NCBI GenBank assembly: GCA_020726505.1
Contig: JAHLEZ010000004.1
Span: 1-64,000 of the forward strand
Source: Leptodontidium sp. MPI-SDFR-AT-0119
Taxonomy: Eukaryota > Ascomycota > Leotiomycetes > Helotiales > Leptodontidiaceae
Direction: 5' to 3'
DNA: 64,000 nucleotides
In this document: positions 1 to 10,850 of the stretch, piece after piece
How positions within the stretch are numbered: the stretch's first letter is position 1
Layout: the number at the start of each line of letters is the position of its first letter
The notes under the pieces: generated by a model
Told to the model about the DNA's origin: nothing
Database searches by the model: none
Seen by the model: the letters and a program-made list of their open reading frames with translations, nothing else
Translations under genes and position numbers: made by a program

Positions 1-414
1 TGTATTTCACTTATGTATTCTATTTTATTTCTTTAGTTAATTTAATTATTATATCTTTTATTGATTATTATCTAGTCCTGTAAATATTAAGTCATCTACG
101 TGACAGATTATAATATTTTATATTCTTTATATATAAATATAGCTTCGTCATATAATAGCTTCAAAACCTAGTTTATTTAAAGCCTCAAATAAATTTTATA
201 CTATAATCTAGGTGCTACTTAAGGCCATATAAAGCTTGATTAAGTTTGGGGAATATAAGGAGTAGGATTATTATTATTGATGAGTATTATTGATTATTAT
301 TATTATATTTATTATTATAGGATTATGATTAGGAGAAGGAGAGAGATTAGATATTAGGATAGGAGGAGGAGGGGAGGATAGGAGTATGGAGGAGGAGGAG
401 GAGAGATGAGAGTA

Positions 415-455
<41 letters not shown>

Positions 456-465
456 TATATTATTA

Positions 466-496
<31 letters not shown>

Positions 497-2253
497 TTCA
501 TTTTTTGATTTATATTCAATAAAAGCGTTATATACTTCATATTTATTTCTAAGTAGTTTTATTTCTAAGTACTTACTTTTAAAGTCTAAGAAAGTTATAA
601 TATATTATAAAGGTAATAGGGCCGTATAAATCACTAGCCACTTTTTCTAGTAAATCAAAGGTTTTATTACTAGATTCTTTATTTATTTTATTTGTAAATT
701 TACTTTGTAGACAAACTTCACAATTTAGTATTTGTGTATTAATTATATTATTTAATATTATATTATTATAACCTATTATATTTTGTATAACTTTATCTAA
801 GTAATTTAGGCTTATATGTCCTAATTTAATAAAGGTCTATTTATTAATTGTTTTATTTTAATAGTAGCTAGTACTTAAAATTATTATTATTTTTATTTTT
901 ATAAGGTATAATATTAAGTATATATAAACTATTTGTTTTTGTCCCTTTGATTATAGTTTGATTTTTATTATTTTTAATATAAGCACAAGTATTATTAAAA
1001 ATACTGTAATATTATTTATTTAATTGACTTTGACTTATTAAGTTTATTCCTAGTTCTGGCATATAAAGACAATTTTCAAATATTATATATTTGATTATTA
1101 ATATTTGATTTAATACATATATTACCCAAGTCCTTTTATTTATATTTGCTTTGCTTTTCCCTAATTTACTATTTTATTACAAGTTTTAAAATCACTAAAA
1201 TAAGCTACAATTACAGCAAATATACTTTGTTATAGCTGTATTAAGTGCGAATATATTTAATTGACTATTTACACTTATATTCTCTTTAATTATGTCAAGA
1301 GATCCTATTTGTTATTAGCTTTATTATTATTAGAGGGGGTAGTCATAAATACCATATTTTCCATCGGTATATCAAAAATCTAACTCAAAATCCTCTATAT
1401 TAGCTAGATCGCGCTAGTATTACTAACGGTACCACTATTACTATATAAAATATCAATATTCTCCTCTCGCTTATCCCGAGCCGATTTCTTAGTAATATCA
1501 GGTGATTTATTAGTCTTTGGCCGTTTTCCACCCCTTAGGGGCCTTATTAGGAAACAAGAAGGCGCAGTTAGAAGTCACATGAGAGTATTGTTTACAATTA
1601 GTATAATACTTCTTACTTTGAGAGCTATTTTAGTGACTTTATAAGGTTTTTTTGCCTTTATAGCCACTAGAAGTTATTAGGGCCTGATCTGTATTAGTAT
1701 CATTTAATTCTTGACGTTTTAATTCGTTTAATAAATTAGAGAATAACGACTTAAGGGTATAAGAATCAATATTAGTTCTTAACGACTGTGTTATATTAGA
1801 AACTAATTTATCATAGTTATTAGTCAAGTTATTAAGAACCCAAGCTATTATTACCTGTTTAGACAATTTAAGGTTTTTAGCTTTTAACTGATCGCTTAGC
1901 TGTTTTACCTTATTGAGGTATTCTTCTATAGAATTAAACTTAATTAAATAGGTATTAAAGAATTCTCAGCAAATCAAAAATTCCGAGCTAAACCCCTTAG
2001 GGGAATAGAGGTTTTTAAGTGATTGCCAAGCCTCAAAAGCACGTGTTATATATTATATTTGCAAAAGAGGGCCGTCCTTAATAAGCAATTAGATATTAGA
2101 AAGGGCTTTGCCGTTTATTTCATCACTTACTTCATTAGACACTATTACAGTGTTTAGCGCTTCTTTTGTTAAGAAAGCCGCCATACGAAGTGCCCAAATA
2201 GGGTAATTAGCCGAGCCGCTAAGCTTAGCCATAGTGATTTTATTAGAAGTCAT
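1..2253 (-). pseudogene. Ty1/copia retrotransposon remnant (gag-pol), RIP-degraded
   Basis: Read on the minus strand from an ATG at 2253, a copia-type gag begins (MAKLSGSANYPIWALRM) and continues through the UBN2-like segment encoded at 1639-1866. A zinc knuckle follows at about 1564-1605 and then a basic tail. Further on (about 1040-1090) is the protease-end signature YMPELGINLISQSQL. The GAG-pre-integrase and integrase start lie at about 600-860 (LGHIS...C..C, then DLYGPI). A reverse-transcriptase piece at about 60-240 reads KLNQALYGLK and ends near the VDD box. Order gag-PR-INT-RT is diagnostic of Ty1/copia. In-frame TAA/TAG are frequent and the AT content is very high, as expected after RIP. 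The element is cut by the left edge of the window, so the 3' part of pol is not visible. Neither LTR was identified. Family assignment is strong; exact ends are not. Confidence 0.88.
265..495. repeat. Trinucleotide low-complexity tract (ATT/GGA)
   Basis: Runs of TTA/ATT flank a purine-rich GGA/GAG stretch at about 325-410. The tract lies between the integrase and reverse-transcriptase remnants of the copia element, where copia polyproteins often carry a low-complexity linker, so it probably expanded from that linker. Confidence 0.8.
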
Positions 2254-2645
2254 TCTATTGATTTATTAGTATATTTATATTAAAAGTCGGAGATATATGA
2301 CTTAACTTGAGAGTTAAAGAGATTTAGTTATTCTGATTAATCTGAAATTTTCAGTATTAGTTAAGATATATATCAAGTATAAAGTAATCACTTTATAGGG
2401 CAAAATACCTTCTAGTATACGAGAACTTTTGAAGTGTTTCTACCGAGGTCACGTTTTTATTTTGCTTTTAGTGCAAGGAGGACTAGTCCAAAAACTTTGA
2501 AATTTATGAGGTAGATTTATTAGTATATAAGTTATATTTATCAAGAGTTTAAGGAGTATTTACTAATAAATATCAGAGATATTTAGATTTTTGGATTTAG
2601 AGGTTGTGTAGTTAGGCCAGAGCTAACCAGAGAGCTACGTATTAG

Positions 2646-2805
2646 AGGTATAACGTAGGTATAGAAGTATAGAGGTATAGAGCCGTAGTTATAGTGATAT
2701 GGAGGTATAGAGCCGTAGGTATGGAGATATGGAGGTATGGAGCCGTAGGTATAGAGCCGTAGATATGGAGCCGTAGGTATGGAGCCGTAGGTATGGAGAT
2801 GAGGG
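2646..2805. repeat. Degenerate minisatellite (GGTATAGAGCCGTA-like units)
   Basis: Repeated short units of the type GGTAT[A/G]GAGCCGTA alternate with GATATGGAG. The minus-strand translation is an artefactual Ser-Ile-Pro-Thr-Ala-Pro-Tyr-Leu repeat, so I do not call a gene here. Confidence 0.8.
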
Positions 2806-4077
2806 TAGGTGGTTTGTTATACGTTAAAAGGATCAAGAATAAAGGGTATATAAGAGTAGAATTCTAATCGAACCTGTCAATAGAAATCAAATACAAAGTA
2901 AAGTACGTGGTATAAGAGTATAAGGGTATAAAGTAGGCGAAGAAGTTAAAGTTAATTAATTGAATATACGAAGAAGTGCGTAGCGGGGCTCATAACCTGA
3001 AAAGAAGTAATACTTAGTGTGAATGATAATTCTATTATAAAGGGGATTTCTAAGTCTATATAACTACTCTAGCTTATCACGTGTGTATTCACTTAAGTAG
3101 CCGAATTAGGTAAATGTAAGCTCAAACGAGCTTAAACGAGTCTTTACTAAATACAGTTGTTTTCCGGTAGTTTGAGACGTAAAGCCCGGAGCTTCGTATA
3201 ACCACTGTTTTAGCCTAGGAAAGCCGTGTATTAGAAGCCTTGGATTTTATGGCTGTAACCTGTGGACGTTAGAGCTTTGTATTAGACGTATGTGGCTTGT
3301 TTTAAGCTATTTCCGGCTGATTAGGCCTAAAATAGGTTTTATTAAGTATATAAGCGAGCTTTAAGTGAGGTAGTTATATTATAATCTTTATAGTCTAAAC
3401 CGCCAGCGCTCGTTAGAGTTATAATTATAAAGCCGGGCCTGCCTCTATAGTAGAGTTCCTCCGTATAGTATTATTAGGGACTCTACTATTCGAGAGAAAG
3501 TATAGCGGCTATATATCGTCCCCCTAAAATCCCCCTCTTATAGCTACGCCTCTACCTCCCGCCGCTTAATATCTAAACTATAATACGTTCGTTTAATAAG
3601 AGATCGTTAAATCGTTCGATTAACTAGAGCTTCGACGGGTCCTTTAAGCGACGTTCGACGCGCGCGCGCCGCCTATGCCCTCTAGCGAAAATTCTACAAT
3701 ACACCCTAAAGGTGTCCTGTCGTACGACTAGGCATTAGTTTTACGTCGATATAATCGAGGGCTTGTACCTTAAGTTAGGTAATCGTACGTTAGATGGTTT
3801 TTATACTCATTTTAATAGTAGTCCTCTATTCTAATGTGGCCGCGTCGCCGTTGCTAATGAAGGGGGACAAGGCCTCTACCGACGACTATAACACTACAAT
3901 AGCTCCATCGAATGCGCTTGTCTCCCGTTGACTCTACGATAATATTACAATCATAGGTTCGTAGCCAGCACCGCGGACAGGTGGGAGTTCGACTTTGCTG
4001 GCCCCCATTCTATACAGTAGCTTCTGTTGTCAGTGAATGCCTAAGTTCCTACTGTATAGCTATCGTAAGACCTTCAA
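2806..4077. other. AT-rich degraded DNA, no gene recognised
   Basis: Dense stop codons in all frames and many TA-rich steps suggest RIPed transposon or gene debris. I could not match any reading frame to a family. A short CG-alternating stretch occurs near 3658-3672. Confidence 0.5.
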
Positions 4078-4380
4078 TGTTGGAATAGCACTTCAGATAA
4101 CTCGTTAAGCTGTAAATAGTATTTAGTAGTTAGTGGTCGGACTCTGTATTAGGTCGGAGTGGTGGTACGCTCTGTTGTACGCTTTGATAGGGGTGACAGC
4201 TGAACCAAGACAACTGTCACGTGAATCACCCCCTTTCAGTGTATTTAACCACTCCCTAGGCCACCGACTCTACTGCCCCTTAGACATTACAACACCAGGA
4301 ATACAACAGTGTATCTTGGACTGTACTGTCTCACTTTGGCCTCAAGTGAATCACTTGTATTACGTACTACTCTACTAACA
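4078..4380. mobile_element. Probable solo LTR (303 bp)
   Basis: The segment starts TGTTGGAATAGCAC and ends CTACTAACA, so its ends are the inverted TGTT/AACA pair typical of LTRs; TGTTGGAATA is a common copia LTR start. It is flanked by TTCAA (4073-4077) and TTTAA (4381-4385), a 5-bp target duplication that differs by one C-to-T change in a CpA context. No internal coding sequence adjoins it on either side. Open frames inside it are incidental. Confidence 0.5.
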
Positions 4381-4571
4381 TTTAATGCCTGTTTTGGGAA
4401 ATTGATCAAGCTAACCTATTCTAAACTGCTTGGATCTTAGCATTGTTCTAGCTACAAGCTATCAGACTCGAATGTATGATCGCCCATACATTGCTTAGTA
4501 AGCTAGATACATATTTTTTGAAGAGCATAACCCATTAGCCCAACAAACACCAGCTGTACCAAAATGAACAT

Positions 4572-6590
4572 CTATTTAATGACAAACTGTCTTTCCTTTG
4601 CTTTTCCGATCGCCTCACCGTCCATGTACCCATCAACATAGCATTCGCCAACAAATTCGAAGACCTCATTTTCCAGCTCGCGGAGTACCACAGGAACGCT
4701 ACAACCAAATAAAACACATATCACATCGGCTTTCTGGGCTCTCCATGGCACAGTTGCCAGCCTTCCATTCTTACAGAGCACCAACTTGCGCTGCATTCTA
4801 ACCATCGTGTCATAGAACCTCGCTAAGAAGCCTCTACGATCCTTCAAATCAGGAAGTCTACCTTCCTCAATTTCCTTACTATCGACAATTGCGTCAAGGA
4901 GTTTCCGTAGCCTCACTACCCCGAAGAGGAAATCAGAGTTCACTTCTAGCCAGTCTGCGAACCATGGCGGCACCTTGAGTTTATCTTTCATTGCCTCTGA
5001 GACGATTATGCGAAATTGTTCCAGATATCGCTGTATAGGAGCTAGGTGGTTCAAGTAGTGATCGCCGCGGTTAAGAACTAAACATCGTAGTATGGATTCC
5101 ACCAATTGGGATGCGTCCATAGGGAGTTCCTGATAAGCTGTGAGTGGAAGAGAGTTCAGCTCTTCTTTCTCTCCATCGTGAAACAGCGTTTGAGGAAACT
5201 TTGTGAGCCCCTCAATGCTAGTTACGGAGAGCCCTGTACAAGTCATCTTCAGATGGTCGGGGGAATATGCAATCTCTGGGCTGATATCAAGTGAAGCGGA
5301 ATAGCACGCTGAAAAGCCGGAATAGTTGCAAGGCCTCAAGTTCCCGATATACTCCTTTGCTCCTTGACTAACCATCAGAGGAACGACAAGAGGCGTAAGT
5401 TTTATTCGCCAGTCTGGCACCCAGGATGGAAGTGTGCTAGTGCCATCTATAGAGGCTCTAAATATAGTTGCGAAACAAATTATATCCAGACTGTTGTATT
5501 CCTTAATGAAAGCTCGTACAAGGTCTGTATATAAAGTTTCTACGCGTATAACATAGCTGGGCCTGCCACACAGAAGAAAGTCGCGGACGAGGCCAGACAC
5601 AGAGAATAATCGATCTCTTGGGTCGGTGGCATCATGATCGGCGAGGTAGGCAATTGTCGCGATCAGGGATTGCCTTGGGTGGTTACAGCTACCCACACCG
5701 GGGCTGCAATCACGAAGTTCAAGGAGACGTATCCGGCTCCATTGACTGCCAAAGTCTAGCAATCCAGTAGTAGCATGGCATTTGTAGATTCCTCGAATGG
5801 CCCAGTAAAGTTCCTGCTGATCGATATGCGCCTGTCCGCAGAAGAATGTTTGGTTGCGAGAAACAATTTGTTCCTGGACCGTCCAGACTCGATTCCACCA
5901 AGGCCTTCGGAACAGGGACTGGACCGCATTCCATTGGACCTGGTATTTCCCTGACCGATCCGCTATTTCTGCGGCTTTTAAGCGATCCGACTGCCGTTGC
6001 GACCAGAAGCCGATCGTGCAGAGAAAGAGCAAGAAATTAATGGCATCGTCGCTGTCATAGCTTGCTTCACCCAGCCAAACTACCGTTTTTTCGGCTTTTC
6101 GGAAGATATTTTCTAAAGAAGGCAATTGAGATGCTTTTTCTTCGCCGTCGCGCTGATTGATGCAAATGGAATCAATCCACCACCATGTGTCTTTGAAACA
6201 ACTGCTGCAGGCGAAAGCCTGCAGAAGGAATGGTCGCAAAGAACTTAAAAGGGGAAGGCGCTTTCCGTTAACTCTGATCGTGGAATTGTAAGTTGGCTCC
6301 CCCCAGGTATAAGACAAAGCGTTGAACGAAGGTAGTGAGGAGCAGCGAGTGAAGATTTTCAGCTCTCCGGCTAATATGCCATCTTCCATTTGGTGTCCAC
6401 GGAGGAGTCTGATTTGGTTTGCGCTTATGGGCGAATAATTGTAGTCATCCATTGGAGCGGTATCGATTGTATCAAAGATCACCATGGGATCGATATCAGC
6501 CGCGCGGCGTTCTGGGAGGTGTAGTAAGTGGGTCAGGCCGAGTTTGAAAACCCATGGCCCAACGCACGGGTTTATGTAATCTAAAATCAC
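4572..6590 (-). CDS. HET-domain (heterokaryon incompatibility) protein, 672 aa
   Basis: An intronless 672-residue frame carries a complete N-terminal HET domain (PF06985 type). Visible blocks are ALSYTWGEP at residues 91-99, WIDSICINQ at 138-146, VVWLGE at 170-175, and RPWWNRVWTVQE at 229-240. The downstream hallmark DPRDRLFSVSGL is at 323-334. HET proteins trigger cell death when genetically different hyphae fuse; partners are often NLR or HeLo proteins. The C-terminal half (residues 340-672) is the usual divergent HET tail with no domain I can name. The frame is intact and the local base composition normal, unlike the RIPed DNA to its left and right, so I treat it as functional. The start at 6590 is the first ATG upstream of the domain; a shorter start is possible. 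Confidence 0.9.
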   Translation of the reverse strand: MILDYINPCVGPWVFKLGLTHLLHLPERRAADIDPMVIFDTIDTAPMDDYNYSPISANQIRLLRGHQMEDGILAGELKIFTRCSSLPSFNALSYTWGEPTYNSTIRVNGKRLPLLSSLRPFLLQAFACSSCFKDTWWWIDSICINQRDGEEKASQLPSLENIFRKAEKTVVWLGEASYDSDDAINFLLFLCTIGFWSQRQSDRLKAAEIADRSGKYQVQWNAVQSLFRRPWWNRVWTVQEQIVSRNQTFFCGQAHIDQQELYWAIRGIYKCHATTGLLDFGSQWSRIRLLELRDCSPGVGSCNHPRQSLIATIAYLADHDATDPRDRLFSVSGLVRDFLLCGRPSYVIRVETLYTDLVRAFIKEYNSLDIICFATIFRASIDGTSTLPSWVPDWRIKLTPLVVPLMVSQGAKEYIGNLRPCNYSGFSACYSASLDISPEIAYSPDHLKMTCTGLSVTSIEGLTKFPQTLFHDGEKEELNSLPLTAYQELPMDASQLVESILRCLVLNRGDHYLNHLAPIQRYLEQFRIIVSEAMKDKLKVPPWFADWLEVNSDFLFGVVRLRKLLDAIVDSKEIEEGRLPDLKDRRGFLARFYDTMVRMQRKLVLCKNGRLATVPWRAQKADVICVLFGCSVPVVLRELENEVFEFVGECYVDGYMDGEAIGKAKERQFVIK

Positions 6591-7498
6591 CGGTCACCAT
6601 ATAGTGTTGGGGTACTATGGTGCTACCCCCGCACCTCCCTATGAAAAGTTCGAGAACCCCAGACACGTGACATTCTTCGCCACGCACATGACCAGCCTAA
6701 AAGTAGTGGCTGGGCTCGACTCGGTACGGCCATTTGCGTGATTCATTTTCTTCGAGCTGTTGCTTCCCTTTCGTTTGGGTTTACGAGCGTTCTCTCTCCG
6801 TTTATTTGGGTCCCGGTAAATAGTGCTATTAGACCTGTATATTGTACTATTAGTATTTACGTACCTGTTTCCACTACACAGACTTGCCTGTTGCAATAAA
6901 GTAGCTAGTTAGTATTTAAACTAAAGTACCGGACATGTTAACATTACTATTATTATTCTGCGGATTTCAAGGGAACTAGCCTAAGTAGGGCTGTAAAGGG
7001 TCGAGATATACCTTCTTGCTATTAGATTTTAGACAAAATAGTTAAAAAGTAGTCTGCCAGAATTTCTACATAATATATTTAATAACTATGACTATAACTT
7101 GGCTAGGAGCAGGCTTCAGGACTAGATAATATAAAAGTTATGTAATACTCTTTTATCTTCACTCTAGACTAAAAGTATATTCCTCTACTATCACTTGGTG
7201 GCTAGGCTAATTACTTGTATTCTTCCAGATACCGACTTCGGTTGACCAACGATGTGCTTAAGAGTGTGTAATACTACGACAAGACATCCGTAAATAAGGT
7301 GCTTCTACATAAGTAAAACACGCCACTGTGAGTATACTCCAAATCAAGAACGCCTTAATTAGTCATTTCCCTCGAGGCCCGATTGCCAGCCCTATTTTCT
7401 CCGACCCCGTTCTATCCGTCCCCTAAACAAAATCCCTATCCCCTATCAACCGACACCTATCCTGCATAGGCCAGACAACTCTAAAAGAATAACCCCCT
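6591..7498. other. Intergenic, AT-rich, no gene recognised
   Basis: The first 300 bp upstream of the HET gene have ordinary composition. From about 6830 the DNA is AT-rich with frequent stops. Nothing with coding or RNA character could be supported. Confidence 0.5.
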
Positions 7499-8350
7499 TC
7501 AATCGTAGTCCGAATCGTTCTTCCAGTAGGAATCACGTCTCCTACGGTAATATTCTTCCGTCCACCAGTCGGCCTCCTACTCCTGCTCTCTCTGCCACTC
7601 GCGGCGGTGCCATTCCTCGTCATATGCTTCGCAATCCTCTTTATTATCGAATTCGACCCGGTCATCAATGCTGATCTAAACCTTCTTCGGGAGTTTTGTG
7701 ACCTCGACTGTCTATCCACAGTCGCGTATCTTCTTCATCCGATCATCGCTTAGATCCTCATCACTATATATCTAGAAGTTGACAACGATCTCTTTCAGCG
7801 ACGGAATAGCCTTCAAGCGCGTTTCGAGCAAATTCAGCGTCTCTGCTACTATAGGCGAATCGTCGAACACGTAGTTCGCGCGATCTAGTGGAACCGATAG
7901 CTCAAGAGTAGTAATGCTTATACACGTATCTCGGATGAGTTCTAGATTTTTGATATGCGCTTCGTGAAACATAGCTCTATCCTATTGGGAATCGTAGAAG
8001 GCAGGAAAGGCAGGGATGGTAATACAGATATAGCGAATAAGGCTTGCTTAGGATCCGATTTGGCAAAGGAATGGGGCGATGTGAGCACTGTCTGTGGCGG
8101 ACGATTTCGAGGTAAAAACGTCAGGAAATCGAAAGCGGTTGTTAAAATAGAGAAGTGAGCTTGCTTCGCTGTGCGCCTGCTTGTTGACCTGAAGGAGTAC
8201 TAGACAGAGACCGTTTCTGATGGATCGGAACAGGGGAGGCGGCGGAGGGCCGTAGGCTGCTTCGAAGACGATGGGCTCTAGGAGAACGAGGAGTTCTGAA
8301 TAGAGCTGGACCCGAATCTCCTTAGGGAGACCAAAAAAATTCATTGTCAT
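7499..8350 (-). pseudogene. 2EXR/F-box-like protein gene inactivated by nonsense transitions
   Basis: From an ATG at 8350 the minus strand reads MNFFGLPKEIRVQLYSELL, the start of the fungal 2EXR/F-box-like family, then LCLVLLQVNKQAHSEASSLL, the typical 'VNRQIHSEA' block. The same frame continues without any indel down to a TGA at 7499-7501 and ends in a charged tail rich in Glu, Arg, Trp and Tyr. It is interrupted by six TAA/TAG codons (first at 8048-8050). Each can be derived from CAA, CAG or TGG by one C-to-T or G-to-A transition, for example QIGS-stop-ASLI and KIRDCG-stop-TVEV. Conservation of frame over about 280 codons with only transition stops indicates RIP rather than ordinary decay. 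An upstream in-frame ATG at 8539 exists but that extension looks non-coding. Confidence 0.72.
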
Positions 8351-8608
8351 AGTAACGGGGTGGTATAATCGTCGGTCTTTGCTTCGCGTCTCACCGTCGC
8401 TCCGCTCCTCAGTTGAGGCTGGTGATGCGTGTGGTCGGGACTGCCAAGCCTTGCCGGAAATTCCCGTCTTCCCGACATACTCCGAGTTGCACTGTCTTCT
8501 CGAACTTTTGGCGATATTCGAATCGCTGCCAAGCTCCATGAGTCTTACTTAGCGCACGAAATCAACCTCTTCTTTACTTTCACACTGCTCTGCGTCCTGC
8601 CCAGAACG

Positions 8609-8833
8609 ATGAGCCTCTACGATTTTCATCCCTGGTTTCCAAAGGGAATCCGCTCCTTTATCGCCGCCGGCAAGAATCACTACGTTGCCACTATCGACGA
8701 GACGACCTTACTCAAGTTTCCTGCTATCGACGGCAACAGCAGTCAGCTCGAGACCGGGAATGCAATCGGAGACATCAAGCTCGAGTCGGTCACCAATCAC
8801 TTACACGACCTGACCAAATCCTTACCAAACTGA
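8609..8833 (+). pseudogene. Possible N-terminal fragment of a fungal protein-kinase-like gene
   Basis: A short frame begins MSLYDFHPWFPKGI and contains DETTLLKFP, which resembles the start of fungal kinase-like proteins where a Lys-Phe/Tyr-Pro follows the first beta strands. It stops after 74 codons, before any HRD or DFG motif, so at best it is a truncated relic. It lies 44 bp upstream of the BTB gene and could equally be untranslated leader. Confidence 0.25.
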
Positions 8834-8877
8834 TCGAACCGTCAGTCAGTGCGCATTGCGCTGCTTTACCACCCTCT

Positions 8878-9616
8878 ATGACGCTGCGAACCGTGCCCTG
8901 GGTTAATTCCAAGTCTGGAGTCACATTTGCCAGGTGAGGCATCGACCCTGTCTCGATTGAGGCTACTGATCGTACCTTAGTTTATTCAACAATACGCGAT
9001 ACTTTGACGTGACTGTTTATCTCGGAGAACCAAAGGTCCCTTTCGCAGAACATTTAGTGGTTTTGGGAACTCGTTGCCCCTATTTCGACGAAATGTTCCG
9101 CAGTGGGTTTAAGGAAAGCATAACGAAGGAGATTAGCTTTGAGAAGGACAGCCCGCATGCAGTTTGGCGGGCACTTTGCTATATCTACACAGGGGACTAT
9201 TCAGATGAACCTTCTAATACTTTGACTTCCGAGAGTTTGTTGTTCTCCCTCCTTGACAAATAAAAAGACTAACACAAGCAGGTGATGATTTGGAATTGTT
9301 CAAACACCTGCGAGTATTTGCTCTCGCCGACATGTTGCGAATAGATGAGTTGAAGCTTATTGCATGCAAAAAGTTTGAATGTCAACTCGAACAGCATTGG
9401 ATCAGTGATACGCTTCCTGGCTGTGTTCGCGAAGTGTACTCGACAACGAACGATGTCGACTCAAACAGCATAAGGATTGCTGTAGTGAATGCAGTGGCTT
9501 CACATAAGGGGGATCTTGTTCAGAAGGGGCCATTTCAAGACCTTATTCGAGAGGTGGGCGACTTTGCAGTCGATCTTGTATTAAAGATAACAGGGAACAG
9601 CTCTGGATGGGTGTAA
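8878..9616 (+). CDS. BTB/POZ-domain protein, about 214 aa, three exons
   Basis: Exons 8878-8933, 8981-9234 and 9282-9616 join in phase to 645 nt. Intron 1 (47 bp) has CTGAT then CTTAG; intron 2 (47 bp) begins GTTTGT, has GACTAACAC as branch site and ends AAGCAG. The product starts with a short leader and enters a BTB fold at FASLFNNTRYFDVTVYLGE. The block HLVVLGTRCPYFDEMFRSGF follows, then the VWRALCYIYTGDYSD helix pair. Exon 3 continues with LRVFALADMLRIDELKLIA and ends in a short helical tail. BTB domains mediate dimerisation and often link substrates to cullin-3 ubiquitin ligases. No Kelch, MATH or zinc-finger partner domain is present, as is common in small fungal BTB proteins. The 47-bp introns and phase agreement make the model convincing. 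Confidence 0.85.
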
Positions 9617-10850
9617 GCATCCCAGGAAAGGGCTTGAGGACACGAAAGAGGACAATCTCTTCACCAAATCGAGGGACTTCTGTTATTCGGATTTTGATAG
9701 TATGATTCTTTGTTCCTCCCATGTGTGCAATCCAGGTAGCAACGCGGGTCGAGTGTGCAGCGCTGGTGGAGTGTGCAACGCAGGTGGAGTGTGCAATGAG
9801 GTACAGTTTGGCGTCCCTTCGGGTGTCAAGGCCTCATCGAAGAGTCACATGAAAGTCTAATAAGTTGGAAACTTTCCCGCGTCGTGCATTTGCCACGACG
9901 GAGAACTTCCGTGGGTAGATAGGTAACAACTTTGGTTTCCTACTTGTCCCTCGGTACCTGCTGAGTCGTTCTTTTTGTTGGCCAGTCCCGATACGGGAGC
10001 AGGTACGGCCGAGGGAAGCGGCGTTCAAAGCGAGGAGGATATTTTGGGGCGGGGGGTCAAATAAATAGGTAAAAAAAGAAACGGAAAATGAAATATTAAC
10101 AGCGGAAGGAGAAGAGAGGTGAAAGGTGCAGCGTGGTATAACAAACACACATTTACCCTAACGCTTTACGGGCCTGCCTAGAAGAAAAGTCACGTTCGAA
10201 ACGGTAATATATTATACCTAATCTATCTTACCAGGTGGTGTGCCAACTTATTCACACGTAATTTGAGCCTCAATGCCTCCATGTCTCCTTGAGCTCTTGC
10301 CCTGTTCTCGTCCGCACCGCTTCGATCTTGGTTTCAAAAGATAAAGCGACCCTTACCCTCGACTGTACCTTTTCGATAAGGACCTAGGCTCGGTGTATGT
10401 TAGCACTACGAAATGTTGCTTTTCCTCTTACTTACCTTGACAAGCTCTTCCTATTTATCTAGCACATCTCCCCTATCCTATTGTACGGGCTCGGAGCGGG
10501 TGAATTTGCAACTGAAGCGGGCCTTCTGCCCTTCTGTCCAAGCCCCCGAGCTTAAACAATTGCCTAGAGTCCGTCCGGCTATGTCGATAGCAGAGGAGAG
10601 CAGGATCATCTGTGTACGTTCCAGCCCAGACAGTATCTCTAAGGCAAGGAGTGAGGCTTGCACCACTCCCTGCAACATACGGATCATCTGGAGGTGAGCT
10701 GCTTTGAAAATCTGGTAATTTATCTTAGCCTTGAGAGTAATAGACCCTACTGACCACCACGCACATCCTTATGGACGATACAAATATTCGCGACTCGCGT
10801 TCTCCCACCCCGAAACATCTCAATACCCCACCCAACGTGAACCCTCTTGG
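9617..10850. other. Intergenic, no gene recognised
   Basis: Apart from the 18-bp repeat at 9741-9794, nothing is supported. Short open frames on both strands overlap each other and show no family resemblance. The stretch separates the 3' ends of the BTB and HeLo genes. Confidence 0.5.
9741..9794. repeat. Three 18-bp tandem units
   Basis: Units AACGCGGGTCGAGTGTGC, AGCGCTGGTGGAGTGTGC and AACGCAGGTGGAGTGTGC follow each other without gaps, with degenerate partial units on both sides. Confidence 0.85.

Noticed and set aside
2642..2836. Minus-strand frame with an IPTAPYL-type peptide repeat
   Set aside because: The repeat is the translation of a minisatellite; there is no start context or homologue.
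4133..4378. 81-codon plus-strand open frame
   Set aside because: It lies within the probable solo LTR and has no family resemblance.
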